Below, piece by piece: positions 8,490-19,698 of a DNA stretch of 64,000 nucleotides. The stretch's first letter is position 1. Every line of letters begins with the position of its first letter. Location: the NCBI RefSeq assembly GCF_022012415.1, contig NZ_JAKLTR010000015.1, forward strand, positions 124,001 through 188,000, written 5' to 3'. The notes under the pieces are model-generated. The model had not been told where the DNA came from. It saw only the letters and a list, made by a program, of their open reading frames with translations, and did no database searches. The position numbers and the translations under genes are program-made. Origin of the DNA: Terrimonas ginsenosidimutans (lineage in GTDB: Bacteria; Bacteroidota; Bacteroidia; Chitinophagales; Chitinophagaceae).

Positions 8490-11400
8490 ATGAAAAAAAA
8501 ACCAAACTCACTGCCTTCGGCCGTACCGGTAGGTTTTGCCGATGAAAAACCATCTTCCAACGGAAACGGATCTCAAAAGAAAATCAAAGAAAAACAAGTT
8601 AGTGAAACCGAACAGCTTTCATCAACAGATGAACTGGACGAACGTCTGCTGTTAAAAATACTTGCAGAAGTGCGTTCCGGCAACTTCAGCGTGCGTATGC
8701 CTATCGACCAGGTAGGAATGTCAGGAAAGATCTGCGACACGTTAAATGAGATCATCTCTCTTAATGAAACATTGGTTGAAGAACTTACCCTCGCAAGAAA
8801 TACGATCGGAAAACAAGGGCATCTGAATCACCGGGTGGAACTTCCCCGTACCGCACGCGGATCATGGGCCACGAGCGTTTCCGCTATTAATACACTTATC
8901 TCTGATCTTGTTCACCCGACTATTGAGATCGCTCACGTGATCAGCTCCGTGGCAAAAGGAAACCTCTCACAGGAAATGCCATTAAAGATCGGGGATCACG
9001 TACTGCAGGGAGAGTTCGCCAAGATCGCCGCGGAGGTGAATGACATGGTGAAACAGCTGAACCTCTTCTCCATGGAAGTAACGCGTGTGGCGCGTGAAGT
9101 GGGTTCAGAAGGTAAACTCGGCGGACAGGCGAAAGTAAAAGGTGTGGCTGGTGTATGGAAAGACTTAACGGACTCCGTAAACCAGATGGCCGGTAACCTT
9201 ACCGCTCAGGTGCGTAATATTGCCGAGGTAACAACTGCCGTGGCAAAAGGTGATCTCCGTAAAAAGATCACGGTGGATGTACAGGGAGAGATCCTCGAAC
9301 TGAAAAACACCATCAACACGATGGTGGATCAGCTCAACTCCTTCTCTTCCGAAGTAACGCGTGTGGCCCGTGAAGTAGGTACCGACGGTAAACTGGGCGG
9401 GCAGGCAGAAGTGAAAGGTGTGGCCGGTACCTGGAAAGACTTAACGGATTCTGTAAACCAGATGGCCTCCAACCTTACCGGGCAGGTACGTAACATCGCG
9501 GAAGTAACAACGGCCGTGGCGCGTGGTGACCTTTCCAGAAAGATCACCGTGGATGTAAAAGGTGAGATCCTCGAATTAAAGAATACGATCAATACAATGG
9601 TGGACCAGCTCAACTCCTTCTCCGCGGAAGTAACGCGTGTGGCAAGGGAAGTTGGTTCAGAAGGTAAACTCGGTGGGCAGGCAACCGTAAAAGGGATCGG
9701 TGGCGTATGGAAAGATCTGACCGACTCTGTAAACCAGATGGGATCAAACCTTACCGCGCAGGTGCGGAACATCGCGGAAGTAACCACCGCGGTAGCAAAA
9801 GGTGACCTTTCCAGGAAGATCACCGTGGATGTAAAAGGTGAGATCCTCGAGTTGAAGAACACCATTAACACCATGGTGGATCAGTTGAACTCCTTCGCCT
9901 CCGAAGTAACGCGGGTGGCGCTTGAAGTAGGTACCGAAGGTAAATTGGGCGGACAGGCAAAAGTGCAGGACGTGGGTGGTACCTGGAAGGACCTTACCGA
10001 ATCGGTGAATCAGATGGCCTCCAATCTTACCGCACAGGTACGTAATATCGCTGATGTAACCACTGCCGTTGCAACCGGTGACCTTTCTAAAAAAATTACC
10101 GTTAACGTAGCCGGTGAGATCCTCGAGCTGAAGAACACGATCAATACGATGGTGGATCAGCTCAACTCCTTCGCTTCGGAAGTAACGCGTGTGGCGCTTG
10201 AAGTAGGTACCGAAGGTAAACTCGGTGGACAGGCGAAGGTACAGGGTGTGGGTGGTACATGGAAGGATCTGACTGACTCGGTAAACCAGATGGGTTCGAA
10301 CCTTACGGCGCAGGTGCGTAACATCGCGGAAGTAACAACAGCCGTGGCAAAAGGTGATCTTTCCCGTAAGATCACCGTGGATGTAAAAGGTGAGATCCTT
10401 GAGTTGAAGAATACGATCAATACGATGGTGGATCAGCTGAACTCATTCGGTTCCGAAGTATTCCGTGTGGCGCGTGAAGTGGGTTCTGAAGGACAGCTCG
10501 GCGGTCAGGCGGATGTACCCGGCGTGGAAGGCCTTTGGAAAGACCTGACCGACTCCGTAAATAAAATGGCATCGAACCTTACTTCCCAGGTACGTAACAT
10601 CGCCGAAGTAACCACCGCGGTGGCAAACGGTGACTTGTCGCGGAAGATCGAAGTGGATGTAAAAGGTGAGATCCTCGAATTAAAGAATACGATCAATACG
10701 ATGGTGGAACAGCTTCGTGGTTTCGCATCGGAAGTAACGCGTGTGGCGCGTGAAGTAGGTACCGAAGGTAAACTCGGTGGACAGGCAAACGTGCCCGGTG
10801 TGGCTGGTACATGGAAGGACTTAACAGACTCCGTGAACCAGATGGCATCGAACCTTACCAACCAGGTGCGTAATATCGCGGAAGTGGCGATCGCCGTGGC
10901 GAACGGTGATATGTCAAGGAAGATCACCGTGGACGTACGCGGTGAGATCCTTCAACTGAAAGAAACGCTGAACACGATGGTGGATCAGCTTCGCGCCTTT
11001 GCATCGGAAGTGACGCGTGTGGCGCGTGAGGTGGGTACAGATGGTAAACTCGGTGGACAGGCATTCGTACCAGGCGTTGCCGGTACATGGAAGGATCTGA
11101 CGGATTCCGTAAACCAGATGACCGGTAACCTGACCGACCAGGTGCGTAACATTGCGGAAGTGACGAAGGCCGTGGCATCGGGTGACCTCACCAAGAAAGT
11201 AACCATCGACGTAAAAGGCGAGATCTTCGATCTGAAGAACACCATCAATACAATGGTGGATCAGCTTAACTCCTTCGCCTATGAAGTGACACGTGTGGCA
11301 CGTGAAGTAGGTACCGATGGTAAACTCGGTGGTCAGGCAGAAGTACAGGGTGTGGCCGGTACATGGAAAGATCTGACCGACTCTGTGAACATGATGGCCT

Positions 11401-14400
11401 CCAACCTTACCAACCAGGTACGTGGTATCGCGAAAGTTGTAACAGCGGTGGCAACCGGTAACCTGAAACAAAAACTGTCGATCGTCTCACGTGGTGAGGT
11501 GGCTCAACTGATCGATACCATCAACGAAATGATCGATACGCTGGCGGTGTTTGCCGACCAGGTAACGACTGTTGCCCGTGAGGTGGGCGTTGAAGGAAGA
11601 CTCGGTGGTCAGGCAAACGTTCCCGGCGCATCCGGGATCTGGAAGAACCTGACGGAAAACGTAAACCAGCTCGCAGAGAACCTTACCACGCAGGTACGTT
11701 CTATCTCCGAAGTGGCCTCCGCGGTAACCAAAGGTGACCTTACGCAGATGATCCTTGTACAGGCGAAGGGCGAGGTGGAAGAATTGAAAGATACAATCAA
11801 CCAGATGATCGCTAACCTGAAACAGACAACACTGCGTAACCAGGAACAGGATTGGTTGAAATCAAACCTTGCCAAGTTCACACAGATGCTGCAGGGACAG
11901 AAAGACCTGAATACGGTAACCCGAAGAATTCTCTCAGAATTGGCACAGGTGGTGAACGCACAAAAAGGCATGTTCTATATCCTTTCACAAAATGAAGCCA
12001 CCAAAAATCAATCGCTCAAATTATTCGCAGCCTATGCATTTGGCGAAGAAGTTGAATCATCACGCGAATTTGCATTAGGTGAAGGATTGGTTGGCCAGGT
12101 TGCACTGGAGAAAGAACGGATCCTTCTCACCAATATTCCAAAAAACTATATCAAGATCGGTTCCGGGTTAGGCAAGGCCTCCCCTGTCAACCTGATCGTT
12201 CTTCCTGTATTGTTTGAAAAAGAGATCAAGGCGGTAATCGAACTGGCATCATTTGATCCGTTCAGTGAAACTCACCTTGACTTCTTAAGCCAGCTGACCG
12301 AAAGTATCGGTATCGTATTGAATACGATCGAAGCAAACACCCGTACTGAAAGCCTGTTGGAACAATCGCAATCGCTGACGGATGAGTTGAGAAGAACGAA
12401 CGAAGAGCTTCAGGATAAAGCCCACCTTCTTGCGAAACAAAAAGAAGAAGTGGAAACAAAGAACAAGGAAGTGGAAGAAGCGAGACTGTCTCTCGAAGAA
12501 AAAGCAGAACAGCTTCAGCTTACTTCGAAATATAAATCGGAGTTCCTGGCGAACATGTCACATGAGCTGCGAACCCCGTTGAATTCATTATTGATCCTGG
12601 CACAGCAGCTTTACGAGAATCATGAAGGAAATCTTTCCGACAAACAGGTCAGCTATGCAAAAACAATTCACAGTTGCGGCGATGACCTGATTCAGCTGAT
12701 CAATGATATCCTTGATCTTTCTAAAATTGAATCCGGCTATATCTCTACCGACTTCACACAGCTCGCCTTCCGTGATGTGGCGAATTTTGTGGAAACAACA
12801 TTCAAGCATATATCTGAAAACAAAAATCTTCGCTTCAAGATCGACCTGGATGAGCAATTGCCTGCCAGCCTCGAAACAGATGCGCAAAGGCTTAATCAGA
12901 TCCTTAAGAACCTTCTCTCGAATGCATTCAAATTCACGGAAAAAGGAGAAGTTCAGTTCCGCATATATGAATCTGAACGCGGATGGCGCCTCAGCAACCC
13001 GAATCTTGACAATGCACGTAAAGTGGTGGCATTTGAGATCAAAGACACAGGAATCGGGATCAGCAAAGACAAACAGAATATCGTCTTCGAAGCATTCCAG
13101 CAGGCGGAAGGTTCAACAAGCCGGAAATATGGAGGCACCGGGCTTGGTCTTTCCATCAGCCGTGGTCTGGCCGACCTGCTTGGCGGTTCTATAGAGCTGA
13201 TCAGTGAAGCGGGTCATGGAAGTACATTCACGCTTTTCCTTCCTGTCGATTATAATCCGGGGGCAATTGCAAAACGCGAGAAGCCCAGCAGTCTGCTGCA
13301 GGCTGGTGAATACAAACTAGCTGAAGGAGCCGCGATCGCCAATACCCTGCAATCAGTGCCTACAGTGAAGGTGAATGAAGCGAAGGACCTCGATTCTATG
13401 AATGAGATCATCAATGAAACGGGCGATGACAGGAACAATATCAATACCGGTGACCGCGTAGTGCTTGTGATCGAAGACGATCTGCGATTCGGAAAGATCA
13501 TGATCGAGAAGGCACATGAGATGAATCTAAAGGCGGTGATCGCCACCAGTTTTGGCCAAGTGTTCGATCTCGTAAACAAATACAATCCTGCCGCGATCAC
13601 GTTAGACGTAAAACTCCCTGACGCAAGCGGCTGGCGTATCCTTGATCTGTTCAAAAATGATATCTCGCTTCGTCACATACCAGTGCACCTGATCTCTGGA
13701 GAAGAAAATCGCCTTCTGGCAATGCATCGCGGGGCGAAAAGCTTCCACCTTAAACCGTTGAAAACCGAAGCGCTTGACCATCTCTTCAGCGATATTGCCG
13801 TCTATGCACAGGACGAACAAAAAAGACTGCTCATAGTTGAAGACAATGAACTAGACTCATCACGCATTGCAAAGATCCTCGACAATAATGGTATTTATAT
13901 CGATATCGTCGGTTCTGGAACGCAGGCTCTGCAAAAGATCAGGGAAAATGCTTACGATGGAATAATCGTAGATTATATGTTACCGGACATTGGCGGTCTT
14001 GAACTCGTAACAGAAATCGCCGCGATCCGCAAAACACAACCCGTACTGATCTATTCGGCCAGGGATTTCTCTTCGAAAGAGCGGACACAACTGAAACAAT
14101 ACTCCAGCAGGATCCTGCTGAAAGATGTTAACTCCCTAGACCTGTTACTGGATGAGATCGTTCTGCTGCTGCATATTGATCATAAAAAACTGGTGCCCGA
14201 ACATCAGAAACTGATCGAGAACCTTCGCTCGAAAAACGATGTCCTTACACACAAGAAAGTACTCGTTGTAGACGACGACGTTCGTAACCTCTTTGCATTG
14301 ACCACCGCATTCGAAAGATATAATATTAACACTATCACTGCGGAAAGCGGCCAGGAAGCCATGCGGATCCTGGAAGATGACAAAGATGTTGACATTGTCC

Positions 14401-14618
14401 TGATGGATATCATGATGCCGGAAATGGACGGCTATGAAACCACACAGAAGATAAGAAGAGAACATAAGAACACCAGCCTTCCCATCATTGCCGTAACGGC
14501 GAAAGCGATGAAAGGAGATCGTGAAAAATGTATCGAGGCAGGTGCATCTGATTATATCACTAAACCGGTTAAAATAGATCAGCTTCTTTCGTTGATGCGA
14601 ATCTGGCTATACAAATAA
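8490..14618 (+). CDS. Giant cytosolic poly-HAMP hybrid kinase: HAMP array-GAF-HisKA-HATPase-3x receiver
   Basis: A 2042-residue protein with no signal peptide or membrane helix. Residues about 55-196 hold divergent HAMP-like helices. Residues 197-1116 hold ten tandem 92-residue units, each with a WK[DN]LT[DE]xVN helix and a GEIxxLKxTxNxM-like helix, which fits a poly-HAMP chain. A GAF domain follows (about 1125-1285), then a coiled coil (about 1295-1345), DHp with H1358 (SHELRTPLN), GHKL ([15 protein letters not shown]), and three receivers with acceptor Asp at about D1706, D1828 and D1973. The layout resembles the fungal Nik1/Os-1 Group III kinases and their bacterial relatives. It is probably co-transcribed with the kinase 3 bp downstream. 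The final receiver looks canonical ([12 protein letters not shown]). Confidence 0.95.
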   Translation: MKKKPNSLPSAVPVGFADEKPSSNGNGSQKKIKEKQVSETEQLSSTDELDERLLLKILAEVRSGNFSVRMPIDQVGMSGKICDTLNEIISLNETLVEELTLARNTIGKQGHLNHRVELPRTARGSWATSVSAINTLISDLVHPTIEIAHVISSVAKGNLSQEMPLKIGDHVLQGEFAKIAAEVNDMVKQLNLFSMEVTRVAREVGSEGKLGGQAKVKGVAGVWKDLTDSVNQMAGNLTAQVRNIAEVTTAVAKGDLRKKITVDVQGEILELKNTINTMVDQLNSFSSEVTRVAREVGTDGKLGGQAEVKGVAGTWKDLTDSVNQMASNLTGQVRNIAEVTTAVARGDLSRKITVDVKGEILELKNTINTMVDQLNSFSAEVTRVAREVGSEGKLGGQATVKGIGGVWKDLTDSVNQMGSNLTAQVRNIAEVTTAVAKGDLSRKITVDVKGEILELKNTINTMVDQLNSFASEVTRVALEVGTEGKLGGQAKVQDVGGTWKDLTESVNQMASNLTAQVRNIADVTTAVATGDLSKKITVNVAGEILELKNTINTMVDQLNSFASEVTRVALEVGTEGKLGGQAKVQGVGGTWKDLTDSVNQMGSNLTAQVRNIAEVTTAVAKGDLSRKITVDVKGEILELKNTINTMVDQLNSFGSEVFRVAREVGSEGQLGGQADVPGVEGLWKDLTDSVNKMASNLTSQVRNIAEVTTAVANGDLSRKIEVDVKGEILELKNTINTMVEQLRGFASEVTRVAREVGTEGKLGGQANVPGVAGTWKDLTDSVNQMASNLTNQVRNIAEVAIAVANGDMSRKITVDVRGEILQLKETLNTMVDQLRAFASEVTRVAREVGTDGKLGGQAFVPGVAGTWKDLTDSVNQMTGNLTDQVRNIAEVTKAVASGDLTKKVTIDVKGEIFDLKNTINTMVDQLNSFAYEVTRVAREVGTDGKLGGQAEVQGVAGTWKDLTDSVNMMASNLTNQVRGIAKVVTAVATGNLKQKLSIVSRGEVAQLIDTINEMIDTLAVFADQVTTVAREVGVEGRLGGQANVPGASGIWKNLTENVNQLAENLTTQVRSISEVASAVTKGDLTQMILVQAKGEVEELKDTINQMIANLKQTTLRNQEQDWLKSNLAKFTQMLQGQKDLNTVTRRILSELAQVVNAQKGMFYILSQNEATKNQSLKLFAAYAFGEEVESSREFALGEGLVGQVALEKERILLTNIPKNYIKIGSGLGKASPVNLIVLPVLFEKEIKAVIELASFDPFSETHLDFLSQLTESIGIVLNTIEANTRTESLLEQSQSLTDELRRTNEELQDKAHLLAKQKEEVETKNKEVEEARLSLEEKAEQLQLTSKYKSEFLANMSHELRTPLNSLLILAQQLYENHEGNLSDKQVSYAKTIHSCGDDLIQLINDILDLSKIESGYISTDFTQLAFRDVANFVETTFKHISENKNLRFKIDLDEQLPASLETDAQRLNQILKNLLSNAFKFTEKGEVQFRIYESERGWRLSNPNLDNARKVVAFEIKDTGIGISKDKQNIVFEAFQQAEGSTSRKYGGTGLGLSISRGLADLLGGSIELISEAGHGSTFTLFLPVDYNPGAIAKREKPSSLLQAGEYKLAEGAAIANTLQSVPTVKVNEAKDLDSMNEIINETGDDRNNINTGDRVVLVIEDDLRFGKIMIEKAHEMNLKAVIATSFGQVFDLVNKYNPAAITLDVKLPDASGWRILDLFKNDISLRHIPVHLISGEENRLLAMHRGAKSFHLKPLKTEALDHLFSDIAVYAQDEQKRLLIVEDNELDSSRIAKILDNNGIYIDIVGSGTQALQKIRENAYDGIIVDYMLPDIGGLELVTEIAAIRKTQPVLIYSARDFSSKERTQLKQYSSRILLKDVNSLDLLLDEIVLLLHIDHKKLVPEHQKLIENLRSKNDVLTHKKVLVVDDDVRNLFALTTAFERYNINTITAESGQEAMRILEDDKDVDIVLMDIMMPEMDGYETTQKIRREHKNTSLPIIAVTAKAMKGDREKCIEAGASDYITKPVKIDQLLSLMRIWLYK
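9078..11837 (+). repeat. Ten in-frame tandem 276-bp units (92-aa HAMP repeats)
   Basis: The conserved Trp codon of each unit sits at 9156, 9432, 9708, 9984, 10260, 10536, 10812, 11088, 11364 and 11640, a spacing of exactly 276 bp every time. Units 1-9 are very similar at DNA level; unit 10 is the most diverged. This suggests expansion by recombination with selection for phase. Confidence 0.95.
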
Positions 14619-14621
14619 GAA

Positions 14622-15899
14622 ATGATGAAGCCAAACACCAAACATCCGCCTAAGTCTGATATAAAAATCCTGGTTGTAGACGATCGTGAAGACAATCTTT
14701 TTTCCATCGAAGCAATTCTGGAGAAAGATAGTTACACGATCGTTAAGGCCAACTCAGGAAGGGCGGCATTGAAGATACTGTTGAACGAACATGATTTTTC
14801 ACTCATTCTGATGGATGTTCAAATGCCAGATCTGAATGGTTTTGAAACCGCAACGATCATCTATGAAAGAGATAAGCTGAAAGATATTCCCATCATCTTT
14901 ATCACTGCACACGATTACGATGAGGATATCATCTTCAAAGGATACCGGACCGGGGGCGTTGATTATATCTACAAACCCATTAACCCGGATCTGTTAAGGG
15001 TGAAAGTGGGAGTATTCGTAGAATTGTACCGGAAGAATTACCAATTGATGCTGCATGAACAAACACTTCTTGCAACCAACCATTCACTGCAGAAAGAAAT
15101 TGAAGAAAGAAAAGCGTCGGAAGAAAAAGTAAGAATGCTGAATGCCCGTCTTGTTGAAAATAATATTCAACTGAAAGAGATCAACGAAGAACTTGACCAG
15201 TTTGCCTACGTTGCATCGCATGATCTGCAGGAGCCGTTGCGCAAGATCCAGGTATTCAGTGACAAGATCCTGAGTAACGGCAAACAGGACGAAGAAACCG
15301 AAAGGTATTTTAAAAAGATCATCAGCTCTTCACAACGGATGCAATCGCTTATCAATGATCTGCTCAGCTTTTCAAGACACCCTACAGGGTCAGCCGACTT
15401 CAAACCTATCGATCTTAATGAAATTGTAAGTGAGGCTATCGTTGAGCTGGAGATCAAAATAGAAAAAAGCCAGGGAGAAATTATTGTTGATGATTTGCCC
15501 CGCATTGCAGGGATTCCAAGCCTGATACGACAACTGTTTTATAACCTGATCAGCAATGCCCTTAAATTCAGAAAAAAAGAGGTAGCGCCAAAAGTGTTCA
15601 TCTATTCACGTAAGATAGAAGCAACGGACCATACAACGCCCTCACACGAGATCGTTGTTGCCGATAACGGGATCGGGTTCGACCCACAGTTTGCCGGCGA
15701 TATCTTCCGCGTATTCAAACGCCTTCACAGCTATCATGACTTTGAAGGATCCGGCATCGGCTTATCCATCTGTAAAAAGATAGTGGACAAACATAATGGC
15801 ACTATACACGCAGAAAGCAAACCAGGGAATGGGGCATCCTTCATTATAAGGGTGCCGGAAACACAGGGCGTGCAGGTTCCTGAAGAAGTAATAGTTTGA
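14622..15899 (+). CDS. Receiver-histidine kinase hybrid
   Basis: A 425-residue cytosolic protein. An N-terminal receiver (VVDDREDN, acceptor D65 in LILMDVQMPDLNG, Lys in DYIYKPI) is followed by a coiled linker (about 140-190), DHp with H200 (ASHDLQEPL) and GHKL (NLISNALKF, DNGIGF, GSGIGLSI). It starts 3 bp after the giant kinase stop, so it is almost certainly in the same operon. Two adjacent ATGs are possible (14622, 14625). The receiver may be the phosphate target of the upstream kinase. Confidence 0.9.
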   Translation: MMKPNTKHPPKSDIKILVVDDREDNLFSIEAILEKDSYTIVKANSGRAALKILLNEHDFSLILMDVQMPDLNGFETATIIYERDKLKDIPIIFITAHDYDEDIIFKGYRTGGVDYIYKPINPDLLRVKVGVFVELYRKNYQLMLHEQTLLATNHSLQKEIEERKASEEKVRMLNARLVENNIQLKEINEELDQFAYVASHDLQEPLRKIQVFSDKILSNGKQDEETERYFKKIISSSQRMQSLINDLLSFSRHPTGSADFKPIDLNEIVSEAIVELEIKIEKSQGEIIVDDLPRIAGIPSLIRQLFYNLISNALKFRKKEVAPKVFIYSRKIEATDHTTPSHEIVVADNGIGFDPQFAGDIFRVFKRLHSYHDFEGSGIGLSICKKIVDKHNGTIHAESKPGNGASFIIRVPETQGVQVPEEVIV

Positions 15900-15903
15900 A
15901 CGT

Positions 15904-16275
15904 TTACAGTTCAGAATACACCTCCGCGCCCTCACACGCTATTCGGGCCACATGGCGGGTATTTGATGAAGGATCGAGAGGCGTCCAGTGTTTCACTGTC
16001 AGCACTTCTATTTCACGGTTCTTGAGCTTGGTAATGAGGCATGGAATAGATAGCCCCCGCTCCTGTCCACGGTTAATGTAATAATAATGGTCATCTCCTT
16101 GTAGTGTTATCACAATATCCGCCTTGCCATCTCCGGATTCAATGGTTGAAACTACACCGGTCTGTTTGCGGCAGTTGTTCAATGTTGGACGCGGTAAAGG
16201 TTTTAAAGCCATCAACAGAAAAGCGGCAAACGAAATGGCAACTATCAGCAGGACGCTTTTTTTTCGGGAGATCAT
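15904..16275 (-). CDS. Membrane-anchored hypothetical protein, 123 aa
   Basis: Starts MISRKKSVLLIVAISFAAF, a lysine-rich tip followed by one hydrophobic helix (about residues 7-25), which is either a signal-anchor or an uncleaved signal. The rest is a small soluble domain with beta-rich composition and two Cys. I do not recognise the family. It converges with the kinase at 14622-15899, with 4 bp between the stops. Confidence 0.65.
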   Translation of the reverse strand: MISRKKSVLLIVAISFAAFLLMALKPLPRPTLNNCRKQTGVVSTIESGDGKADIVITLQGDDHYYYINRGQERGLSIPCLITKLKNREIEVLTVKHWTPLDPSSNTRHVARIACEGAEVYSEL

Positions 16276-16443
16276 GGCAGACTATTTTAGGTGATCACTG
16301 AAGGTACATTTTTTTGCAGGATACGCCAGATTTCCGGCATTTCGCCCCCGATTCCCCACACTTCAGGAAACTCTTCCCTGAAACTCAATGCAGTTCTACT
16401 TGCTTTGCAGAAAATCATTTCCAACAACCATCAGCTTTATCAA

Positions 16444-17208
16444 ATGAAAATCTACTCATTGCTTGCAGGCTTGTTACTGCCCCTTGCTTCCATCTTTGCC
16501 CAACAGGATACAGTGAAAATTACCAGCGACATGGTAAATACCAAAGTACTCAAAAAAGGCATGAATCGCTACCTGGTCTATTTTAAACTTGGTAAAGACA
16601 GTACACGCAGCAACTTCAATATCTGGAGCCGCTCGATCGACTATATAGATTATGAAGGAAGAAAAGCGATCTCCGTTACGCAGGAATGGGAAGACAATAC
16701 AAAGATCGTCCATACAGTCTATTCCGTCTGCGATGAAAAAACATTTGCTCCCCTCTTTCAAAAAAGTGAATGGACCGGCAGAACAAATTCAACATTTGAC
16801 TTTCTTAAGAAAGAAGGCTATATAAAAGATACGTTACTAAAAAGCACAGACACCGCCCGCGCAAAAAAGCAACCCTACCTTGCCTTTCAGCAGGCATTGA
16901 GTGAATACGTGCTTAACTGGCATCTCGACCTGGAAACTTTCCCAATACTTCCATATAAAGATGGCAGAACATTCCTGATCAACTTCTATGATCCGGGATT
17001 CAGTGCGCCTGCACTTCAGGCATACACCGTGACAGGCAGCAGCAAACTGGCTGGCTACGACGACCAGCAAGTTGACTGCTGGCTGCTCACACATACCAGC
17101 CCGAACAACAAAGAGGTCTTCTGGATCAGTAAGAAAACAAAAGAAGTATTAAAGCTGGAGCAACAATTCGGAGAGCGATACAGGTTTAAAATAAAACTAC
17201 CGGAATGA
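16444..17208 (+). CDS. Secreted hypothetical protein, DUF3108-like beta-rich
   Basis: A 254-residue protein with a clear signal peptide (MKIYSLLAGLLLPLASIFAQ). The ATG at 16444 is chosen because the longer open frame upstream has non-coding-like composition and would bury the signal. The mature part is beta-rich, with a repeated pattern of strand pairs and a C-terminal WISKKTKEVLKLEQQFG segment. This resembles periplasmic lipid-binding DUF3108-type proteins, but only loosely. It is probably periplasmic. No operon partners. Confidence 0.75.
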   Translation: MKIYSLLAGLLLPLASIFAQQDTVKITSDMVNTKVLKKGMNRYLVYFKLGKDSTRSNFNIWSRSIDYIDYEGRKAISVTQEWEDNTKIVHTVYSVCDEKTFAPLFQKSEWTGRTNSTFDFLKKEGYIKDTLLKSTDTARAKKQPYLAFQQALSEYVLNWHLDLETFPILPYKDGRTFLINFYDPGFSAPALQAYTVTGSSKLAGYDDQQVDCWLLTHTSPNNKEVFWISKKTKEVLKLEQQFGERYRFKIKLPE

Positions 17209-17321
17209 GCGTAAATGGTCGCGGAGAACGTGAACAGGCGTGATCTTTTCCTGAACATCTCCTGTTTTAAAAACTGTCTTTAGGATCGCACCCTTTCGCG
17301 TTCATCCCGGCAATCCGCGTA

Positions 17322-17531
17322 TCAGGGAGAGGGCATTTTGATGCGTTCAGTTTTAACTTTAATCCCCTTGAATTCCCCGGGTATTTTAGCCAGTAGCCTG
17401 GCCGTAAGATTCTGTACGAAGATGACGATGTACTCTGAACTTCCTGTTCCTTTTATACCCGCGCCGATCACCCCGCGTTGTCCCTTGAGCTGGTTATAGA
17501 GTTGTCTTTTAACGGTTGTGATCGCGGCCAT
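17322..17531 (-). CDS. Small protein resembling the N-terminal domain of the upstream protease
   Basis: A 69-residue protein, ATG at 17531, 9 bp after the protease gene and on the same strand. Its core (GVIGAGIKG, then YIVIFVQN, then IPGEFKGIKV) lines up with the protease N-terminal region (GVGVGQKANG, FVKVLTRD, YYGMPATAIVV). Both fit the GVGVG...IVV.V..K..P..I.GV.V pattern found ahead of some bacterial S1 proteases. It could be a stand-alone prodomain acting as inhibitor, chaperone or immunity factor, or a partial duplication. No signal peptide. Confidence 0.6.
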   Translation of the reverse strand: MAAITTVKRQLYNQLKGQRGVIGAGIKGTGSSEYIVIFVQNLTARLLAKIPGEFKGIKVKTERIKMPSP

Positions 17532-17540
17532 GCTGCAAAA

Positions 17541-18500
17541 CTATAAAATTCTGACAGAAAAGGTATCCAGAACTTCACTGATCGGCGTCGCGAATGTAGT
17601 GCCATCATTGGTACCTGCAAATAAAAGCCCGACCGCATTCATCGTCTCTTTCACGTAGATCAATGCGCCGGAATCACCGGAATCGCAAAACATGGTCCCC
17701 CGGTTACCTTTCACTTCAAACTGATCTATGAACTCAACAGCTTTGCCGCCAAAGTCGACCTGTATATCCAGGTTCCGCGTGGTGATCCTCCCTTTTGTAA
17801 GACCCGTACTTCTTCCCAGTTTTTCGACTTTCATTCCGTTCACGGGCTCGGTTACACCTGTTATCTTCTTCTTTCCAAAACCGTACTCATGCGAAAGACC
17901 AGGCATTATCTCTGCGATGGCTGCATCCATACGGTTTTGTCCCGATCGGTCCAGCTCAACGAGATAGGATAAATGAGCGATCACGTCTTTCGTACGTTTT
18001 CCACCATCCATTAAGCCAGGCTGTAAGATCGGGTCCTTATATTTCCCTTTGTTTGAGTTCGCAAGCACATGATTATTGCTAAGGATATATATCTTCTTCT
18101 TATCATCCTGAACAAAACAGCCGAGTGTTCCCGCTGTAACCTTGTAGTGTGCAACGGATATTCCCGGGAAAGGCGGACGATGAACACCGGTAGGCGTACG
18201 GAGCTTTATCAAACCCGCTTCCTCAACTACTATTGCCGTAGCAGGCATTCCGTAGTATTTCGATAACAGAGATGTAGATAGTTTCAGTTTATCACGCGTC
18301 AGCACCTTCACAAAGTTTTCTCCGTTTGCTTTTTGCCCAACTCCAACACCATTCACACTCTCAAGCAATGTTTTCTGCACATTGCTTCCAATCGGTGTAA
18401 TAGATGAATTGAACGAAATGATCCGCCTTGCCGATCTGATCGTTCTCAAAAACGTGGCTGATATTGCCTGTTTAATATTAAGAGCTGTACTGAAATCCAT
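17541..18500 (-). CDS. Trypsin/chymotrypsin-fold serine protease (S1-like) with N-terminal domain
   Basis: A 319-residue protein. The catalytic triad is visible: His in LSNNHVLA, Asp in RMDAAIAEI and Ser in DSGDSGALI. The N-terminal about 100 residues form a separate small domain with GVGVG near residue 50. No signal peptide is evident, so it is either cytosolic or exported by an unrecognised route. It is co-directional with a 69-residue protein related to its own N-terminal domain, suggesting a protease/regulator pair. Substrate unknown. Confidence 0.85.
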   Translation of the reverse strand: MDFSTALNIKQAISATFLRTIRSARRIISFNSSITPIGSNVQKTLLESVNGVGVGQKANGENFVKVLTRDKLKLSTSLLSKYYGMPATAIVVEEAGLIKLRTPTGVHRPPFPGISVAHYKVTAGTLGCFVQDDKKKIYILSNNHVLANSNKGKYKDPILQPGLMDGGKRTKDVIAHLSYLVELDRSGQNRMDAAIAEIMPGLSHEYGFGKKKITGVTEPVNGMKVEKLGRSTGLTKGRITTRNLDIQVDFGGKAVEFIDQFEVKGNRGTMFCDSGDSGALIYVKETMNAVGLLFAGTNDGTTFATPISEVLDTFSVRIL

Positions 18501-18729
18501 ATCTAAGGGTTAGATCAATCATGAATAGGCTAAGATAAATATTTGAACACTCAGGGCTACATCTGTTAATAAAAAGCTGACTGCATTTGCACTACCAGCA
18601 TTCACTGACCAGTAGACCAGGCACCCGTACTCATTCGCAGCCATGTTTGAATAATGCAAGCATTCGCTTCTTAAATGCAATTGTCCGCGCGTCTTACGCT
18701 GGAACTTTGTATTCTAAATCAATAACGAT

Positions 18730-19632
18730 ATGTGGACGAAAAATGATATGCCTGATCAATCAGGAAAGAAAGTAATGGTAACAGGCGCCAATGCGGGGAT
18801 CGGATTTGAAACAGCGCTGGCATTTTACGAAAAAGGTGCGCATGTTATTCTCGCCGGAAGGAATCTGACAGCGCTGGAACAAGCCTCTGGCAAAATAAGA
18901 TCGCTTAAGGGAAATGGTAGCCTTGAGATCGCCGTTGTTGACCTTTCAAGCCTGGAAGCGATCAGGCAGTTTGCATCTCAATTTCTTTCAACTCACTCCT
19001 CGCTGGATATTCTGATCAATAACGCGGGTGTAATGATCCCTCCGGAGTGGAAAACAACAGACGGATATGAATTGCAGATCGGAGTTAATTTTTTGGGGCA
19101 TTTTCTATTGACGGGTTATTTGTATCCGCTTCTTGCAGCGCAAGAAGGGTCTCGCATTGTGACCGTCAGCAGTATGGCTTATCTACGTGGGAAGATCGAT
19201 TTCAGCAACTTTCGTTCGGAGAACTCATATGACGCCATGCGTGAGTACTGCCAAAGTAAACTTGCAAACATTCTTTTTTCACTGGAGCTGCATCGCCGGA
19301 TCAGTAAAGCAAATGGCAACGTACTATCTGTTGCGACGCAACCAGGGGCGAACAAAACAGAACTGGTCCGTCATATGTCCGAAGAAGATTATAACGCTGC
19401 CCTGGAACGTTTTGGTGAATTGATGGAGCCCTGGCAGGGAGCATTGCCAAGCCTGATGGCAGCAACATGGCCGGGAGTAAAAGGTGGAGATTTTTATAGT
19501 CCCGATAAAGATGGCGGCATTCGCGGGTATCCTGTTTTGTTTCCACTGGAACCACATGCACTCGACAAAGCGGTTGCAAAACAATTATGGGAATGGGCTG
19601 AACACGATACGGGCTTCAGCTATTCCTTCTGA
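18730..19632 (+). CDS. Short-chain dehydrogenase/reductase, retinol dehydrogenase-like
   Basis: A 300-residue classical SDR. Motifs are the cofactor loop TGANAGIG, NNAG, the catalytic Ser in TVSSMA, and YCQSK (Tyr-x3-Lys). The preference for Arg after the second strand (LAGRN) suggests NADP(H). Length and C-terminal extension fit the retinol dehydrogenase/WWOX-like subgroup, whose bacterial substrates are mostly unknown. Monocistronic, followed by a strong terminator. Confidence 0.9.
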   Translation: MWTKNDMPDQSGKKVMVTGANAGIGFETALAFYEKGAHVILAGRNLTALEQASGKIRSLKGNGSLEIAVVDLSSLEAIRQFASQFLSTHSSLDILINNAGVMIPPEWKTTDGYELQIGVNFLGHFLLTGYLYPLLAAQEGSRIVTVSSMAYLRGKIDFSNFRSENSYDAMREYCQSKLANILFSLELHRRISKANGNVLSVATQPGANKTELVRHMSEEDYNAALERFGELMEPWQGALPSLMAATWPGVKGGDFYSPDKDGGIRGYPVLFPLEPHALDKAVAKQLWEWAEHDTGFSYSF

Positions 19633-19645
19633 GCATTCAAACAAA

Positions 19646-19673
19646 AATGGCGTAAGAAAGATCTTACGCCATT
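19646..19673. terminator. Bidirectional hairpin terminator
   Basis: A perfect stem (AATGGCGTAAGA / TCTTACGCCATT) with a 4-nt loop lies between the convergent genes ending at 19632 and 19699, with T-rich sequence on the plus side. Confidence 0.8.
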
Positions 19674-19698
19674 AGTTTTCCAATAAGCCAACTGGAAG

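Noticed and set aside
9329-11471. Several long minus-strand open frames inside the HAMP array (e.g. 10505-10927, 10914-11471)
   Set aside because: They are antisense shadows repeated with the 276-bp unit, with low-complexity Ser/Arg/Pro-rich translations and no start context.
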